From an uncultured SAR92 cluster bacterium (GTDB taxonomy: Bacteria > Pseudomonadota > Gammaproteobacteria > Pseudomonadales > Porticoccaceae): a stretch of DNA of 64,000 nt. The notes under the pieces are model-generated. The model saw only the letters and a list, made by a program, of their open reading frames with translations, made no database searches and was not told the origin of the DNA. The stretch spans positions 17,369 through 81,368 of the forward strand of contig CABZOI010000009.1 of the NCBI GenBank assembly GCA_902527245.1, in the 5' to 3' direction. Below are positions 1 to 8,121 of this stretch, piece by piece (positions within the stretch are counted from its first letter, which is position 1; each line of letters starts with the position of its first letter). A program made the translations under genes and the position numbers.

Positions 1-187
1 CAAAATAGCAAGACAATCGTTTGGACGAGGCTTGTGTATTATTTCTGATAACCTAATTGCAGCGGGATCATCGCCATCAACAATTAGCTTATATGATTTG
101 GAAAAGTCTGAGCGTGTTGCTTTGGTTAATCTTACAATGGATATAAGAAACGCTATTCACGGCTTGGAGCTTTGGCCATATAAATAA
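1..187 (+). CDS. C-terminal end of an unrecognised protein (partial)
   Basis: An open frame, with its first full codon at base 2, runs into a TAA at 185-187 and gives about 61 residues with no start inside the window. The visible tail contains SFGRGL near its beginning and AIHGLELWPYK at its end. This spacing of an RGL motif and a closing HGLE-WP resembles the last blade of some beta-propeller or DUF4915-type proteins, but I cannot assign a family. A strong terminator follows directly, so this is the real 3' end of a transcription unit entering from the left. Confidence 0.55.
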   Translation, partial: KIARQSFGRGLCIISDNLIAAGSSPSTISLYDLEKSERVALVNLTMDIRNAIHGLELWPYK

Positions 188-216
188 AAAAGGCACGCAT
201 TTGCGTGCCTTTTCTT
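188..216. terminator. bidirectional intrinsic terminator
   Basis: A perfect inverted repeat with 11-bp arms (AAAAGGCACGC at 188-198, GCGTGCCTTTT at 203-213) encloses the 4-nt loop ATTT. A T-run follows the stem on both strands. It lies between the stop of the partial plus-strand gene and the stop of the minus-strand TonB receptor gene, so it probably serves both convergent genes. Confidence 0.9.
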
Positions 217-231
217 AAATTAAACAACAAC

Positions 232-2631
232 CTAGAAATAACGTCTTAGCGAGAGGTTATAGTTCTTTGGTCTGATTACACTATCTGAGAAACGCCCATA
301 GTAAGGATCGAAATCCGAGGAATCCCTGTAGCTGATACCTCTTTCATCAGTAATGTTGTTAAGAGATAGCTGAGCTTTCCAATCCCCTACATCAAAGCCC
401 ATAACTATATCTGTTATTCGGTAGTCCCCTTGACTAAACCTAGGAGCATTTCCTCCATCACTAAGCTGATTGAGGGATTCTCCCTCATAGCTGTGTTGGA
501 TTCGAGCAAAACCTTCAGTACTTTCGCCAAACAGATTAATCGGGCCAGAATACTCTGAGTATAATGAGTAAGACAAATCACCAAACAATGGTAGGTTTGA
601 TTTAGCCTCAAGACCCAAATCTGCCACACCACCTTCAAAACGAGCGTCTGGGTACTCAGTCATAGGATTAACATATGCATCAAATATGTTGGTCATGTTG
701 AACCCAACTTGAATGTTTCCAATAAGGGCTTTCAAATCTAAATCCATGCCCGTTACTGTTCCGTCTCCAAGATTTGCAACCACAGCTTGCCATGGCTCAC
801 CAATACTGAAAGCTGGATCTGTAAGCTCAAGCTGCATATCACTCCAGCTCATTTCATAATACGTCGCATTGAATTGGATCGTATCGTCAGCCCAAGTACT
901 CTTTAGACCCACCTCAAAGTTTTCAATAATATCTTGACCATATTCTATTGGAAGTGTCGGGGTTCCTCTTGCTCGGTTAGTTCCACCGACTCGATATCCT
1001 TCTGAGTAGACACTCCAAACCATCATATTGTCGGATACATCATACTGAAACCCTACTTTCGGTATGAATCCGTCATCGACAGCTGTTCTATCTGGTGTAA
1101 AGTTATTTGGATATCCAAGAGGTTTTTCCACAAAGTAAGAGATGTAACGATCAACTTCGTAGTATCTGCCGCCCAAAAGCAGAGATAGTCTGTCTGATAA
1201 CTTAATATCAACTTCACCAAACACAGCCTTATCTTCCCGCGTGGTAGTTTGGTTTGAATGCCACCAGACATCTGTTGGTGCAATTGTAATGTCGTAATAA
1301 GCCGCATAGCCAGACCAAGTAGCGAATGCTGGCCCATTGACATACCCATCTACAAAGCTAGTGAAATCCCAGTTTTCATAGGAGTCCATGTAAAACACTC
1401 CAGCAGTCCAACTATATTTGTCACCAGTATGCGAGAGTCTCACTTCTAACGTGTCCGACTCATTAATTTGATCATTGATTAGTGCTCCCACTGGATCTGT
1501 CCCGAATTGATAAGTCGCATACCCTGCATAGTAGCCTAAGGTGTACATGAAATAAGCAGAATAAGTTTGAGTATCATGCTGATAAACAGTTTCCCTATCA
1601 TAATATGATCCAGCAATTGTGAGCTCAGCAAATCCAAGATCTCCTTCAATTACTAAACTAGTATTTTTCCACTCGTCTGTTCTGTACTCATCATAAAATT
1701 TGACAGTCTCTAAATCACCGACCATTGGATCAAAGTCATTGAATCCATTTGCTTCGATTTCTTGGTGATTATGAGTAACTGTCGCAGCCCAGTCATCAGA
1801 GATCTGCCATTTCACCGCAGCTCTTCTTCCCCACCATTCTACGCCATTTATGTCGTCCTCCACTGTATCAGTGTGAGGATTGATAGGATCATAGTTAGAG
1901 ACAAGACCACCTAAGCCAGTATATTCATCAACAACAGTCATTCCTGCAACGCTGTCTATGAAACCACCGTCCTCAGCGCTAAATATTGACACACGCGCTG
2001 CAAGCTTATCTTCGATAATTGGTATATTAGCCGTTGCATCAAAATCGAATCCATTTTCTCCTTTGGACACACCCGATACACCAATAGCCATATTTCCGGT
2101 GATCTCAGTACCTTCCATGTCAGGCTTGTTGGTTACAACTCGAACTGTGCCCGTTTGAGAGGAGGCACCAAATAATGTGGACTGTGGACCTGACAATGCC
2201 TCAATTCTCGCTATGTCGACAGGGTAGATATCAGGCGCCATAGAAGTCATCGACATTGCTTGCTCATCCAAATATATCGCAGCAGTAGGATCTACCAAGA
2301 ATCCTCCACCATCGCTTACACCTCTGAACACTATCGTATTCTGCCCTGGTGCAGTTGTTTGAACGTTAAGGTTACTTACGAATCTAGAAAAATCCTCTAG
2401 CGTCGTAATTCCTTGCCTTTCGATATCTTCCCCTGACAATGTAGAAATTGTCATAGGAACATCTTGCGATGATTCTGCCCTTTGACGCGCTGTTACGATT
2501 ACTTCCTCAAGAGTCGCCTCTTGACCAAAGCTCACTGGTGCAACGGTCAAACCCATTGCAGTCGCCATCGACGTAACTATAAGCTTTTGTTTCAATGACG
2601 CTTTGTTTTCCAAATCATTCGAGTCGTTCAT
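232..2631 (-). CDS. TonB-dependent outer-membrane receptor
   Basis: A 799-residue TonB-dependent receptor, which imports a scarce ligand across the outer membrane using TonB energy. I chose the ATG at 2631 because GGAGAA lies about 8 nt upstream; a longer frame reaches 2700 but adds non-secretory residues. A signal peptide of about 37 residues ends near SFGQ. The TonB box (LEEVIVTA, about 41-48) follows, then a plug domain and a long beta-barrel ending in RRYF with the C-terminal Phe typical of BAM substrates. The ligand is unknown. The type (no siderophore genes nearby, next to amine-catabolic genes) suggests uptake of organic matter rather than iron, which is inference. It is transcribed divergently from the flavoprotein cassette at 2876. 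Confidence 0.93.
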   Translation of the reverse strand: MNDSNDLENKASLKQKLIVTSMATAMGLTVAPVSFGQEATLEEVIVTARQRAESSQDVPMTISTLSGEDIERQGITTLEDFSRFVSNLNVQTTAPGQNTIVFRGVSDGGGFLVDPTAAIYLDEQAMSMTSMAPDIYPVDIARIEALSGPQSTLFGASSQTGTVRVVTNKPDMEGTEITGNMAIGVSGVSKGENGFDFDATANIPIIEDKLAARVSIFSAEDGGFIDSVAGMTVVDEYTGLGGLVSNYDPINPHTDTVEDDINGVEWWGRRAAVKWQISDDWAATVTHNHQEIEANGFNDFDPMVGDLETVKFYDEYRTDEWKNTSLVIEGDLGFAELTIAGSYYDRETVYQHDTQTYSAYFMYTLGYYAGYATYQFGTDPVGALINDQINESDTLEVRLSHTGDKYSWTAGVFYMDSYENWDFTSFVDGYVNGPAFATWSGYAAYYDITIAPTDVWWHSNQTTTREDKAVFGEVDIKLSDRLSLLLGGRYYEVDRYISYFVEKPLGYPNNFTPDRTAVDDGFIPKVGFQYDVSDNMMVWSVYSEGYRVGGTNRARGTPTLPIEYGQDIIENFEVGLKSTWADDTIQFNATYYEMSWSDMQLELTDPAFSIGEPWQAVVANLGDGTVTGMDLDLKALIGNIQVGFNMTNIFDAYVNPMTEYPDARFEGGVADLGLEAKSNLPLFGDLSYSLYSEYSGPINLFGESTEGFARIQHSYEGESLNQLSDGGNAPRFSQGDYRITDIVMGFDVGDWKAQLSLNNITDERGISYRDSSDFDPYYGRFSDSVIRPKNYNLSLRRYF

Positions 2632-2730
2632 TAATTTTCTCCGTATGTCTACCCATAAAATTAGTAGCGTATTTAAAGTTCCTGCATGCGTTAGATGCAC
2701 ACTTCCCCCAACTTCTTAGAATAGATCATT

Positions 2731-2746
2731 TTTACCCTCCGGTAAA
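2731..2746. promoter_or_regulatory. inverted repeat in divergent intergenic region
   Basis: TTTACC-CTCC-GGTAAA is a perfect 6-bp inverted repeat with a 4-nt spacer. It sits about 100 bp upstream of the TonB receptor start (2631, minus) and about 130 bp upstream of the flavoprotein gene (2876, plus). It could be an operator. It does not match the palindrome at 23763-23780 in front of the paralogous cassette. The rest of the 2632-2875 gap is AT-rich and I could not place a convincing promoter in it. Confidence 0.3.
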
Positions 2747-2875
2747 CCTCTATTTTTAATGGATTTTGAAAATTTAAAACAGATAAAAAAATTATTAAAT
2801 TTTTGAGGGGAGAATGCGTGCTTTATTCAAAGCTTTTGATATAGTTTATGAAAAATAATTGATAAATTTAAGTAT

Positions 2876-4489
2876 ATGAGCAATTTTGATGTTGTAGTAA
2901 TTGGGGCAGGCCATAATGGTCTCACCAACGCTGCATTTTTGGCAAAAGCGGGTTTAAAAGTCTTAGTCCTCGAAAAAAATCATTATATAGGTGGTGCGAC
3001 CGCAAGTCTGGAATTACACAAAAATTGGAAATACTCGAATTGTTCCTATGTTTGTAGTCTTTTCCGACCGGAAATATATCAATCATTAGACCTTGGACGT
3101 TATGGTTTGGAGGTTGTGCCTCTGCAAGGCAGCGTCACTTTTAAGCAAGATGGAGACTATCTCGGTAGTTATCATCAGCCCGACTTGTGGCGACGAGAGG
3201 TCGCCAGACACTCAAAGAAGGATGCTGATGCAGCAGTTCGATTTGATGCAGATCTAATGAAATGGTGCCGGTTAATCAGAGGATTTTTACTTCGTACACC
3301 TCCAGACCCAGCATCATTTCGACCCAGAGATGCTTTTGAGTTTGCTTTTCTGTTGAAAAAATTCTACAGCTTGAGTGAATCTCAGTTGTATGAGTTTATT
3401 CGTTTTTTTACCATGTCAATTGCCGATTATCTGGAGCAGTATTTTGAAAGTGATGTAATTTTGGCGCATTTCTCTGGAGGAAGCATTATCGGTACTGGTC
3501 TTGGTGTTTACTCCCCCGGAACGGCTTATGTTCTTCTTCATCATGCGATGGGAGATGTCGATGGTAATGTGGGTTCTTGGGGATTTGCGAGAGGAGGCAT
3601 GGGTTCAGTGGCTGCAGCATTAAGCTCTTCCTTTCAATCTCTCGGTGGTGAGATCAGAACAAATTCTGAAGTGAACCAGATTGTTGTAGATGGCAAAACC
3701 GCGAAGGGAGTTCAGCTAGTTTCTGGCGAAATAATTCGCGCTAACGCTGTTGTCTCAAATTTAGATGCGAAACGTACTTTTTTGAAGTTAATTGATGAGA
3801 AGAAGTTGCCCCCAAAGTTATCAGAAAAAGCGAGAAACTTTAAGATTCGGGGCTCATCTGGGAAGGTAAACATTGCACTGGATGGTATGCCAATCTTCTC
3901 AGCATTGCCTAAAAAATCCCCATTGACACTAGGCCATATGCACTTTAGTGACACACTCGAGCGTCTCGAGCGAGCTTATGATGATTGGAAAGACGATCGT
4001 TGGTCAGCAGATCCCTATGTTGATATGGTGATTCCAACGCAATATGACCCAACAATGGCCCCGCCAGGAAAACATATGATGTCCGTTTTTGTGCAGTATT
4101 GTCCAGTTTCTCCAGAAGGGGGATGGGATGATAACAAGAAAAAAGAATTTGGAAACACCGTCATTAATCAGATTGCTGATTACAGTCCCAACTTTAAAGA
4201 TTTAATTTTACACGCAGAGATAAGAACCCCCCATGAGATTGAGAAGGAGGTTGGATTAACTGAGGGGAATATTTTTCAGGGTGAGCTTACTTTGGATCAA
4301 TTGATGTTTAATCGTCCATTTCCTGGGTATGCGCAGTATCGAGGCCCCTTCAAAAAAATGTATATGTGTAGCTCATCTAATCATCCTGGAGGCGGTGTAA
4401 TGGGTGCCCCTGGTGCGAATGCGGCAAGAGAAATTTTGCGTGACTTAAAGTTGCAAAATACTACCCCCGAGGATTTTGGCGATGACTAA
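2876..4489 (+). CDS. CrtI/phytoene-desaturase-like FAD oxidoreductase, cassette 1 copy A
   Basis: A 537-residue flavoprotein of the COG1233 (phytoene-desaturase/PYROXD2-like) family. The N-terminal dinucleotide-binding motif GAGHNG lies at residues 10-15, followed by the EKN acidic end of the Rossmann fold and GG at about 40. The C-terminal FAD-contact motif HPGGGVMGAPGANAAREI is near the end. It overlaps the next gene by 8 nt, so the two are translationally coupled. It is a clear paralogue of the protein at 23862-25478, with long identical blocks such as WKYSNCSYVCSL and GVYSPGTAYVLLHH. No carotenoid genes (crtB, crtE) are nearby, so carotenoid desaturation is unlikely. Pairing with a GcvT-like protein suggests oxidation of a methylated or cyclic amine; the substrate is unknown. 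Confidence 0.85.
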   Translation: MSNFDVVVIGAGHNGLTNAAFLAKAGLKVLVLEKNHYIGGATASLELHKNWKYSNCSYVCSLFRPEIYQSLDLGRYGLEVVPLQGSVTFKQDGDYLGSYHQPDLWRREVARHSKKDADAAVRFDADLMKWCRLIRGFLLRTPPDPASFRPRDAFEFAFLLKKFYSLSESQLYEFIRFFTMSIADYLEQYFESDVILAHFSGGSIIGTGLGVYSPGTAYVLLHHAMGDVDGNVGSWGFARGGMGSVAAALSSSFQSLGGEIRTNSEVNQIVVDGKTAKGVQLVSGEIIRANAVVSNLDAKRTFLKLIDEKKLPPKLSEKARNFKIRGSSGKVNIALDGMPIFSALPKKSPLTLGHMHFSDTLERLERAYDDWKDDRWSADPYVDMVIPTQYDPTMAPPGKHMMSVFVQYCPVSPEGGWDDNKKKEFGNTVINQIADYSPNFKDLILHAEIRTPHEIEKEVGLTEGNIFQGELTLDQLMFNRPFPGYAQYRGPFKKMYMCSSSNHPGGGVMGAPGANAAREILRDLKLQNTTPEDFGDD

Positions 4490-6023
4490 TAAAAAAACGA
4501 AAGTGGTAGTCATCGGGGGTGGTCATAATGGCTTAATTTGTGCATCTTACCTAGCAAAGGCTGGCTACTGTGTTGATTTGCATGAGTCAAGAGACTCGGT
4601 AGGTGGAGGATGTGCTGATTTATCAATTAAATCCGAAAATAAGATTCCTGGATTAGCTCATGTGTCGTATGGCATAAATTCTCAGATTTGCAGAGACTTA
4701 GGCCTTAAAGACTTAATATCAAATCAAACTACGTTAAAGACTATTTCCCTAGATACGCGAGGAAACCATATCAAATTTTTCAATAACGATATCAGTGGTG
4801 ATAACGTCTCTGATGAAGATCGACAGGCATTTAAGCAATTTAGGAAAGATTTTCGAAAGTATTCGAGAGCTTTAAAGGCCCTAATGATGAACACCCCTCC
4901 AAGACTCAAAGATATGGATGGGCATGATAAATTAACATTGATAAAACTTGGTTGGAATCTTAGGTTTTGGCTGGGCAAAAAAGCAATGCGCGAGTTTTTG
5001 CGTATTGGCGGAATAAATATATTCGATGTGCTTAATGAAAAGTTTGATAACCCCGCAATTAAAGGGGCAATTGCTTTTGATGCCGTAATTGGGCATCAGA
5101 TGGGTCCCCGGACTCCTAATAGTGTATTGTCACTTCTTCAAAAAATGTCATTTGAGCCAGATGCGTGCTTGCATGTCACCTCTAATTTGTCCCAGGTTTT
5201 ACGACAGACAGCAGAATCTTTTGGTGTCAATATAACAACTAATTCGCATATTAAAAAAATTAATGTGCAAGAGGGAACCTGTGTTGGAATAGAAATTGGC
5301 GCTGGTGAACAAATAGACGCAGATATTGTAATTTCAAATGCCGATGCAAAAAGTACCTTTCTAAAGCTTCTGGGTGCTCAGCATTTGGATGCGCTTTTTG
5401 CGCATAGAGTAAATTCAATTCGTCAAGATGGTGCAGTAGCTAGGGTAAATTTGCGGTTAAAAAAAATGCCTAGCATTCAAAATTTGAGTGAGGGAGAAAT
5501 GCTCAACCGATTAGTTATAGCGCCAGATATGAAATATGTAGAGCACGCGTTTAATCATTCCAAATATGGAGAGTATTCTGAGCGACCAATCTTGGAAATA
5601 TTATTTCATACAATGACAGATGGTAAAAATGCTGATCAGGAAATCTATATGTCAATTTCCGCGTCATTTGCGCCGTATAAACTCAAAGGTGGATGGGCCA
5701 AACATAGAGATAGTTTCATGGACTGTATTTTTGAGACTGTCAGTAATTATATTCCTAAATTTAGACAGCTAGTTAAAAGCTATGAGCTTTTTACGCCTGA
5801 GGATATAGAGAAAGAATACAATTGCATAGGTGGTCATTGGCATCATGGTGAAATGGGTATAGATCAATCTTTTATGATGAGACCAGTTCATGGATCTGCC
5901 CAATACTCTACCCCGATTAAAAATTTATTCCTGTGTGGTGCATGCGCCCATCCAGGCGGCGGGCTTACAGGTTTGCCGGGGTACAATGCTGCAAGACAGA
6001 TTTTGCGAACTTACCCAAGATAA
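4482..6023 (+). CDS. CrtI-like FAD oxidoreductase, cassette 1 copy B
   Basis: A second COG1233 flavoprotein, about 513 residues. GGGHNG at 12-17 is the FAD-binding loop and the C-terminal motif is CAHPGGGLTGLPGYNAARQI. I chose the ATG at 4482, because the GAGG at about 4469 is well spaced for it; a TTG at 4476 would add two residues. The gene begins inside the end of copy A with an 8-nt overlap, exactly as in the second cassette at 25471. It is only distantly similar to copy A, so the two probably form a heteromeric pair or catalyse successive steps. Its closest relative in the window is 25471-27039, with shared stretches around GPRTPNSV/GPRSPNTV and GGHWHHGE. Confidence 0.83.
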   Translation: MTNKKTKVVVIGGGHNGLICASYLAKAGYCVDLHESRDSVGGGCADLSIKSENKIPGLAHVSYGINSQICRDLGLKDLISNQTTLKTISLDTRGNHIKFFNNDISGDNVSDEDRQAFKQFRKDFRKYSRALKALMMNTPPRLKDMDGHDKLTLIKLGWNLRFWLGKKAMREFLRIGGINIFDVLNEKFDNPAIKGAIAFDAVIGHQMGPRTPNSVLSLLQKMSFEPDACLHVTSNLSQVLRQTAESFGVNITTNSHIKKINVQEGTCVGIEIGAGEQIDADIVISNADAKSTFLKLLGAQHLDALFAHRVNSIRQDGAVARVNLRLKKMPSIQNLSEGEMLNRLVIAPDMKYVEHAFNHSKYGEYSERPILEILFHTMTDGKNADQEIYMSISASFAPYKLKGGWAKHRDSFMDCIFETVSNYIPKFRQLVKSYELFTPEDIEKEYNCIGGHWHHGEMGIDQSFMMRPVHGSAQYSTPIKNLFLCGACAHPGGGLTGLPGYNAARQILRTYPR

Positions 6024-6034
6024 AGGTATCGAAA

Positions 6035-7222
6035 GTGTCACATAATACCATTTTTAAAAATAGTCCATTCCAAGAAAGGCTTGATGATTTGAACCTTGTG
6101 AGAGATTGGACTTCGTGGAATGGATACAAATCCGCGCGAACTTTCGATACCCTTGCATCTGAGTATTTTGCGATAAGAAGCACTTGCAGTCTCATGGATT
6201 TAACGCCCATGGAAAAATATAGAGTGAGAGGGCCCGATGCTGAGAGTTTCTTAAATCGACTTGTCACTCGAGACATATCAAAGCTAGAGATTGATAAGGT
6301 AACCTACGTGATTTGGTGTAATGACGAAGGCAAGGTACTTGATGATGGAACTTTATTTCGATTAAGCGACGATGACTATCGATTGTGTGCGCAGCATCAT
6401 CAGCTCGATTGGCTCGGAATTTCCAGTCTTGGATTTGATGTGTCAATCGAAAAAGAAACAGACCAAATTGCGGCTTTGGCAGTTCAAGGTCCCACTTCTT
6501 ACTCAGTGCTCAGTCGAGCAGGATTCGAAGGGTTAGATAAGTTAAAACCATTTCATTTTGTGCGACAACAAATATGCGATATCGATTTGATGATTTCAAG
6601 AACAGGATTCACTGGTGATTTAGGGTATGAGATATGGATTTCCCCTGAATATGCAATCAATCTGTGGGATTTGATTTATGCTGAGTGCGAGAATGGTCAT
6701 TTTGATATCCGTCCGATTGGCCTGAATGCTCTCAATATGGTGCGTATAGAAGCTGGATTCATAATGCCAGGTGAAGACTTTGTTACCGCAGAGACGGCAA
6801 TAAGAGCTGACAGAGTAAGATCGCCATTTGAGCTAGGATTATCTTGGTTGGTTGATTTTGACAAGCCTTATTTTACAGGCAAGCAAGCCCTTCTAATGGA
6901 GTCAAAAAAACCTGTGCAACGAAAGCTTTTAAAGCTTTCTGTCGAGGGCAATAAGCCACCAGCAGATGCATTTATTTATAATGGTAAAAATGGTAAACGA
7001 GTGGGCACGGTAAAATCTTGTGTTTGGTCCCCAATTCTCAAAGCTAATTTAACGTTATCAGATATTGAATTCGAAAATGGGATTTGTCCTAAACAGCTTT
7101 GGGCTGAAATCTATTATCAAAAGGAATTAGATTGGAAATCCAGTTGGTCTTTGTGTCATATTTCGAAGAAACCTTTTTGGAAGCATCCTCGCTCCTCAAG
7201 CACGCCGCCATTGTTGTATTAA
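6035..7222 (+). CDS. GcvT-like aminomethyltransferase, cassette 1
   Basis: A 395-residue protein of the GcvT/DmdA/sarcosine-dehydrogenase-C-terminal fold, which normally moves a one-carbon unit from an amine or sulfonium compound to tetrahydrofolate. Landmarks are RLVTRDI near residue 60, the LAVQGP block, and SRTGFTGDLGYEIW, the family's folate-domain signature. I chose the GTG at 6035: AAAGG lies 8 nt upstream and the N-terminus aligns with the paralogue at 27036. The open frame continues upstream to 5933, but that part overlaps the previous gene with low-complexity Arg/Cys sequence and is unlikely to be translated. No gcvH, gcvP or lpd is nearby, so this is not the glycine cleavage system. 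Demethylation coupled to folate is an inference. Confidence 0.82.
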   Translation: MSHNTIFKNSPFQERLDDLNLVRDWTSWNGYKSARTFDTLASEYFAIRSTCSLMDLTPMEKYRVRGPDAESFLNRLVTRDISKLEIDKVTYVIWCNDEGKVLDDGTLFRLSDDDYRLCAQHHQLDWLGISSLGFDVSIEKETDQIAALAVQGPTSYSVLSRAGFEGLDKLKPFHFVRQQICDIDLMISRTGFTGDLGYEIWISPEYAINLWDLIYAECENGHFDIRPIGLNALNMVRIEAGFIMPGEDFVTAETAIRADRVRSPFELGLSWLVDFDKPYFTGKQALLMESKKPVQRKLLKLSVEGNKPPADAFIYNGKNGKRVGTVKSCVWSPILKANLTLSDIEFENGICPKQLWAEIYYQKELDWKSSWSLCHISKKPFWKHPRSSSTPPLLY

Positions 7223-7229
7223 TAATAAA

Positions 7230-7667
7230 ATGACTATTCAGCATATTTATGGAAGATGTGAGTGCTCACTTATAACTTTTAAAATTACCGATAATATTAA
7301 ATCTTTAAGTCATTGTCATTGCAGTCAATGCAGAAAATTACATGGGGCTGCGTTTGCCACTTTTGTAAGAATTGATTCTCAAAAGTTTGAGATTCTCAGC
7401 GGAGGCACTTTACTAAAAAAATATAAATCGTCACAGGACTTAGACCGATATTTTTGTTCTACTTGTGGTTCTTCGATTATGTGTAAATCGGCTCATGATG
7501 AGACGCGAATTTGGTTAAGCCTCGGGCTTCTTGATGGAGTATTTGATCTTCCTGATGGAGAGCATATGTTCTTTTCGTCGCGGCCAGTTTGGGATGATCA
7601 CTGTTATGGTGGAGATAAATGGGATGGATTTCCGTCGAATTGGACTGGGTATGAAAAAGGGCGTTAA
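7230..7667 (+). CDS. GFA-family zinc protein, first of a tandem pair
   Basis: A 145-residue protein of the glutathione-dependent formaldehyde-activating (GFA/CENP-V) fold. The zinc ligands are visible: Cys10 and Cys12 (CEC), Cys29, Cys31 and Cys34 (CHCSQC), and Cys76 and Cys79 (CSTCGS). Members were named for promoting S-hydroxymethylglutathione formation, but a catalytic role is disputed for many. It starts 8 nt after the GcvT-like gene and overlaps the second GFA gene, so all are probably cotranscribed. A link to formaldehyde released by demethylation would fit the context but is inference. Confidence 0.85.
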   Translation: MTIQHIYGRCECSLITFKITDNIKSLSHCHCSQCRKLHGAAFATFVRIDSQKFEILSGGTLLKKYKSSQDLDRYFCSTCGSSIMCKSAHDETRIWLSLGLLDGVFDLPDGEHMFFSSRPVWDDHCYGGDKWDGFPSNWTGYEKGR

Positions 7668-8094
7668 TAACCAATGCGGTATAGCTAGGAAGTTTACTTT
7701 GAAGGGCTTTTGTGAATGCAAAGGTATCTGTATCCAAATGAAAGATACTGTTGCTGATTTTAGTCACTGTCACTGCAGTCAGTGTCGAAGAATTCACGGA
7801 TCTGCTTTCGCGACTTTTGCAGGACTTCCTAAATCAGATTTTCGTATTTCCAGCGGAAGACATCTACTGAAGTGTTACGAATCTTCGCGCACATATCGAC
7901 GTTTCTTCTGCAATGTGTGTGGGTCAAAGTTATTTCTGGAGGTTCTAGCTGAACCTGATCAAATATATGTGGCTATGGGTTTGTTCGACACTAAACCGCA
8001 AAATTTACCAGAGCCCTACCATATATATGTAGGTTCAAAAGCTTTTTGGCATACAATTACCGGAAAACAAGTTCAATATCAAACAGAACCTTAA
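7651..8094 (+). CDS. GFA-family zinc protein, second of a tandem pair
   Basis: A 147-residue paralogue of the preceding gene with the same ligand layout: Cys21 and Cys23, Cys40, Cys42 and Cys45 (CHCSQC), Cys87 and Cys90 (CNVCGS). I chose the ATG at 7651, which overlaps the end of the first GFA gene by 17 nt. The open frame extends further upstream to 7531 but lies wholly inside the first gene there, and the extra residues show no GFA features. The shared stretch HCHCSQCRR-HGSAFATFAG marks a recent-looking tandem duplication, although the two halves diverge elsewhere, suggesting different substrates or a heterodimer. Confidence 0.82.
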   Translation: MKKGVNNQCGIARKFTLKGFCECKGICIQMKDTVADFSHCHCSQCRRIHGSAFATFAGLPKSDFRISSGRHLLKCYESSRTYRRFFCNVCGSKLFLEVLAEPDQIYVAMGLFDTKPQNLPEPYHIYVGSKAFWHTITGKQVQYQTEP

Positions 8095-8121
8095 GGATAA
8101 TTACTAGATAACGAGGGTAAT

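Noticed and set aside
2876..6023. Carotenoid biosynthesis, because both flavoproteins resemble phytoene desaturases
   Set aside because: No crtB, crtE or other carotenoid genes are nearby, and both are paired with a GcvT-like gene, so the general COG1233 family fits better.
6035..7222. Glycine cleavage system T protein
   Set aside because: No gcvH, gcvP or lpd in the window; the paralogue sits in an amine operon.
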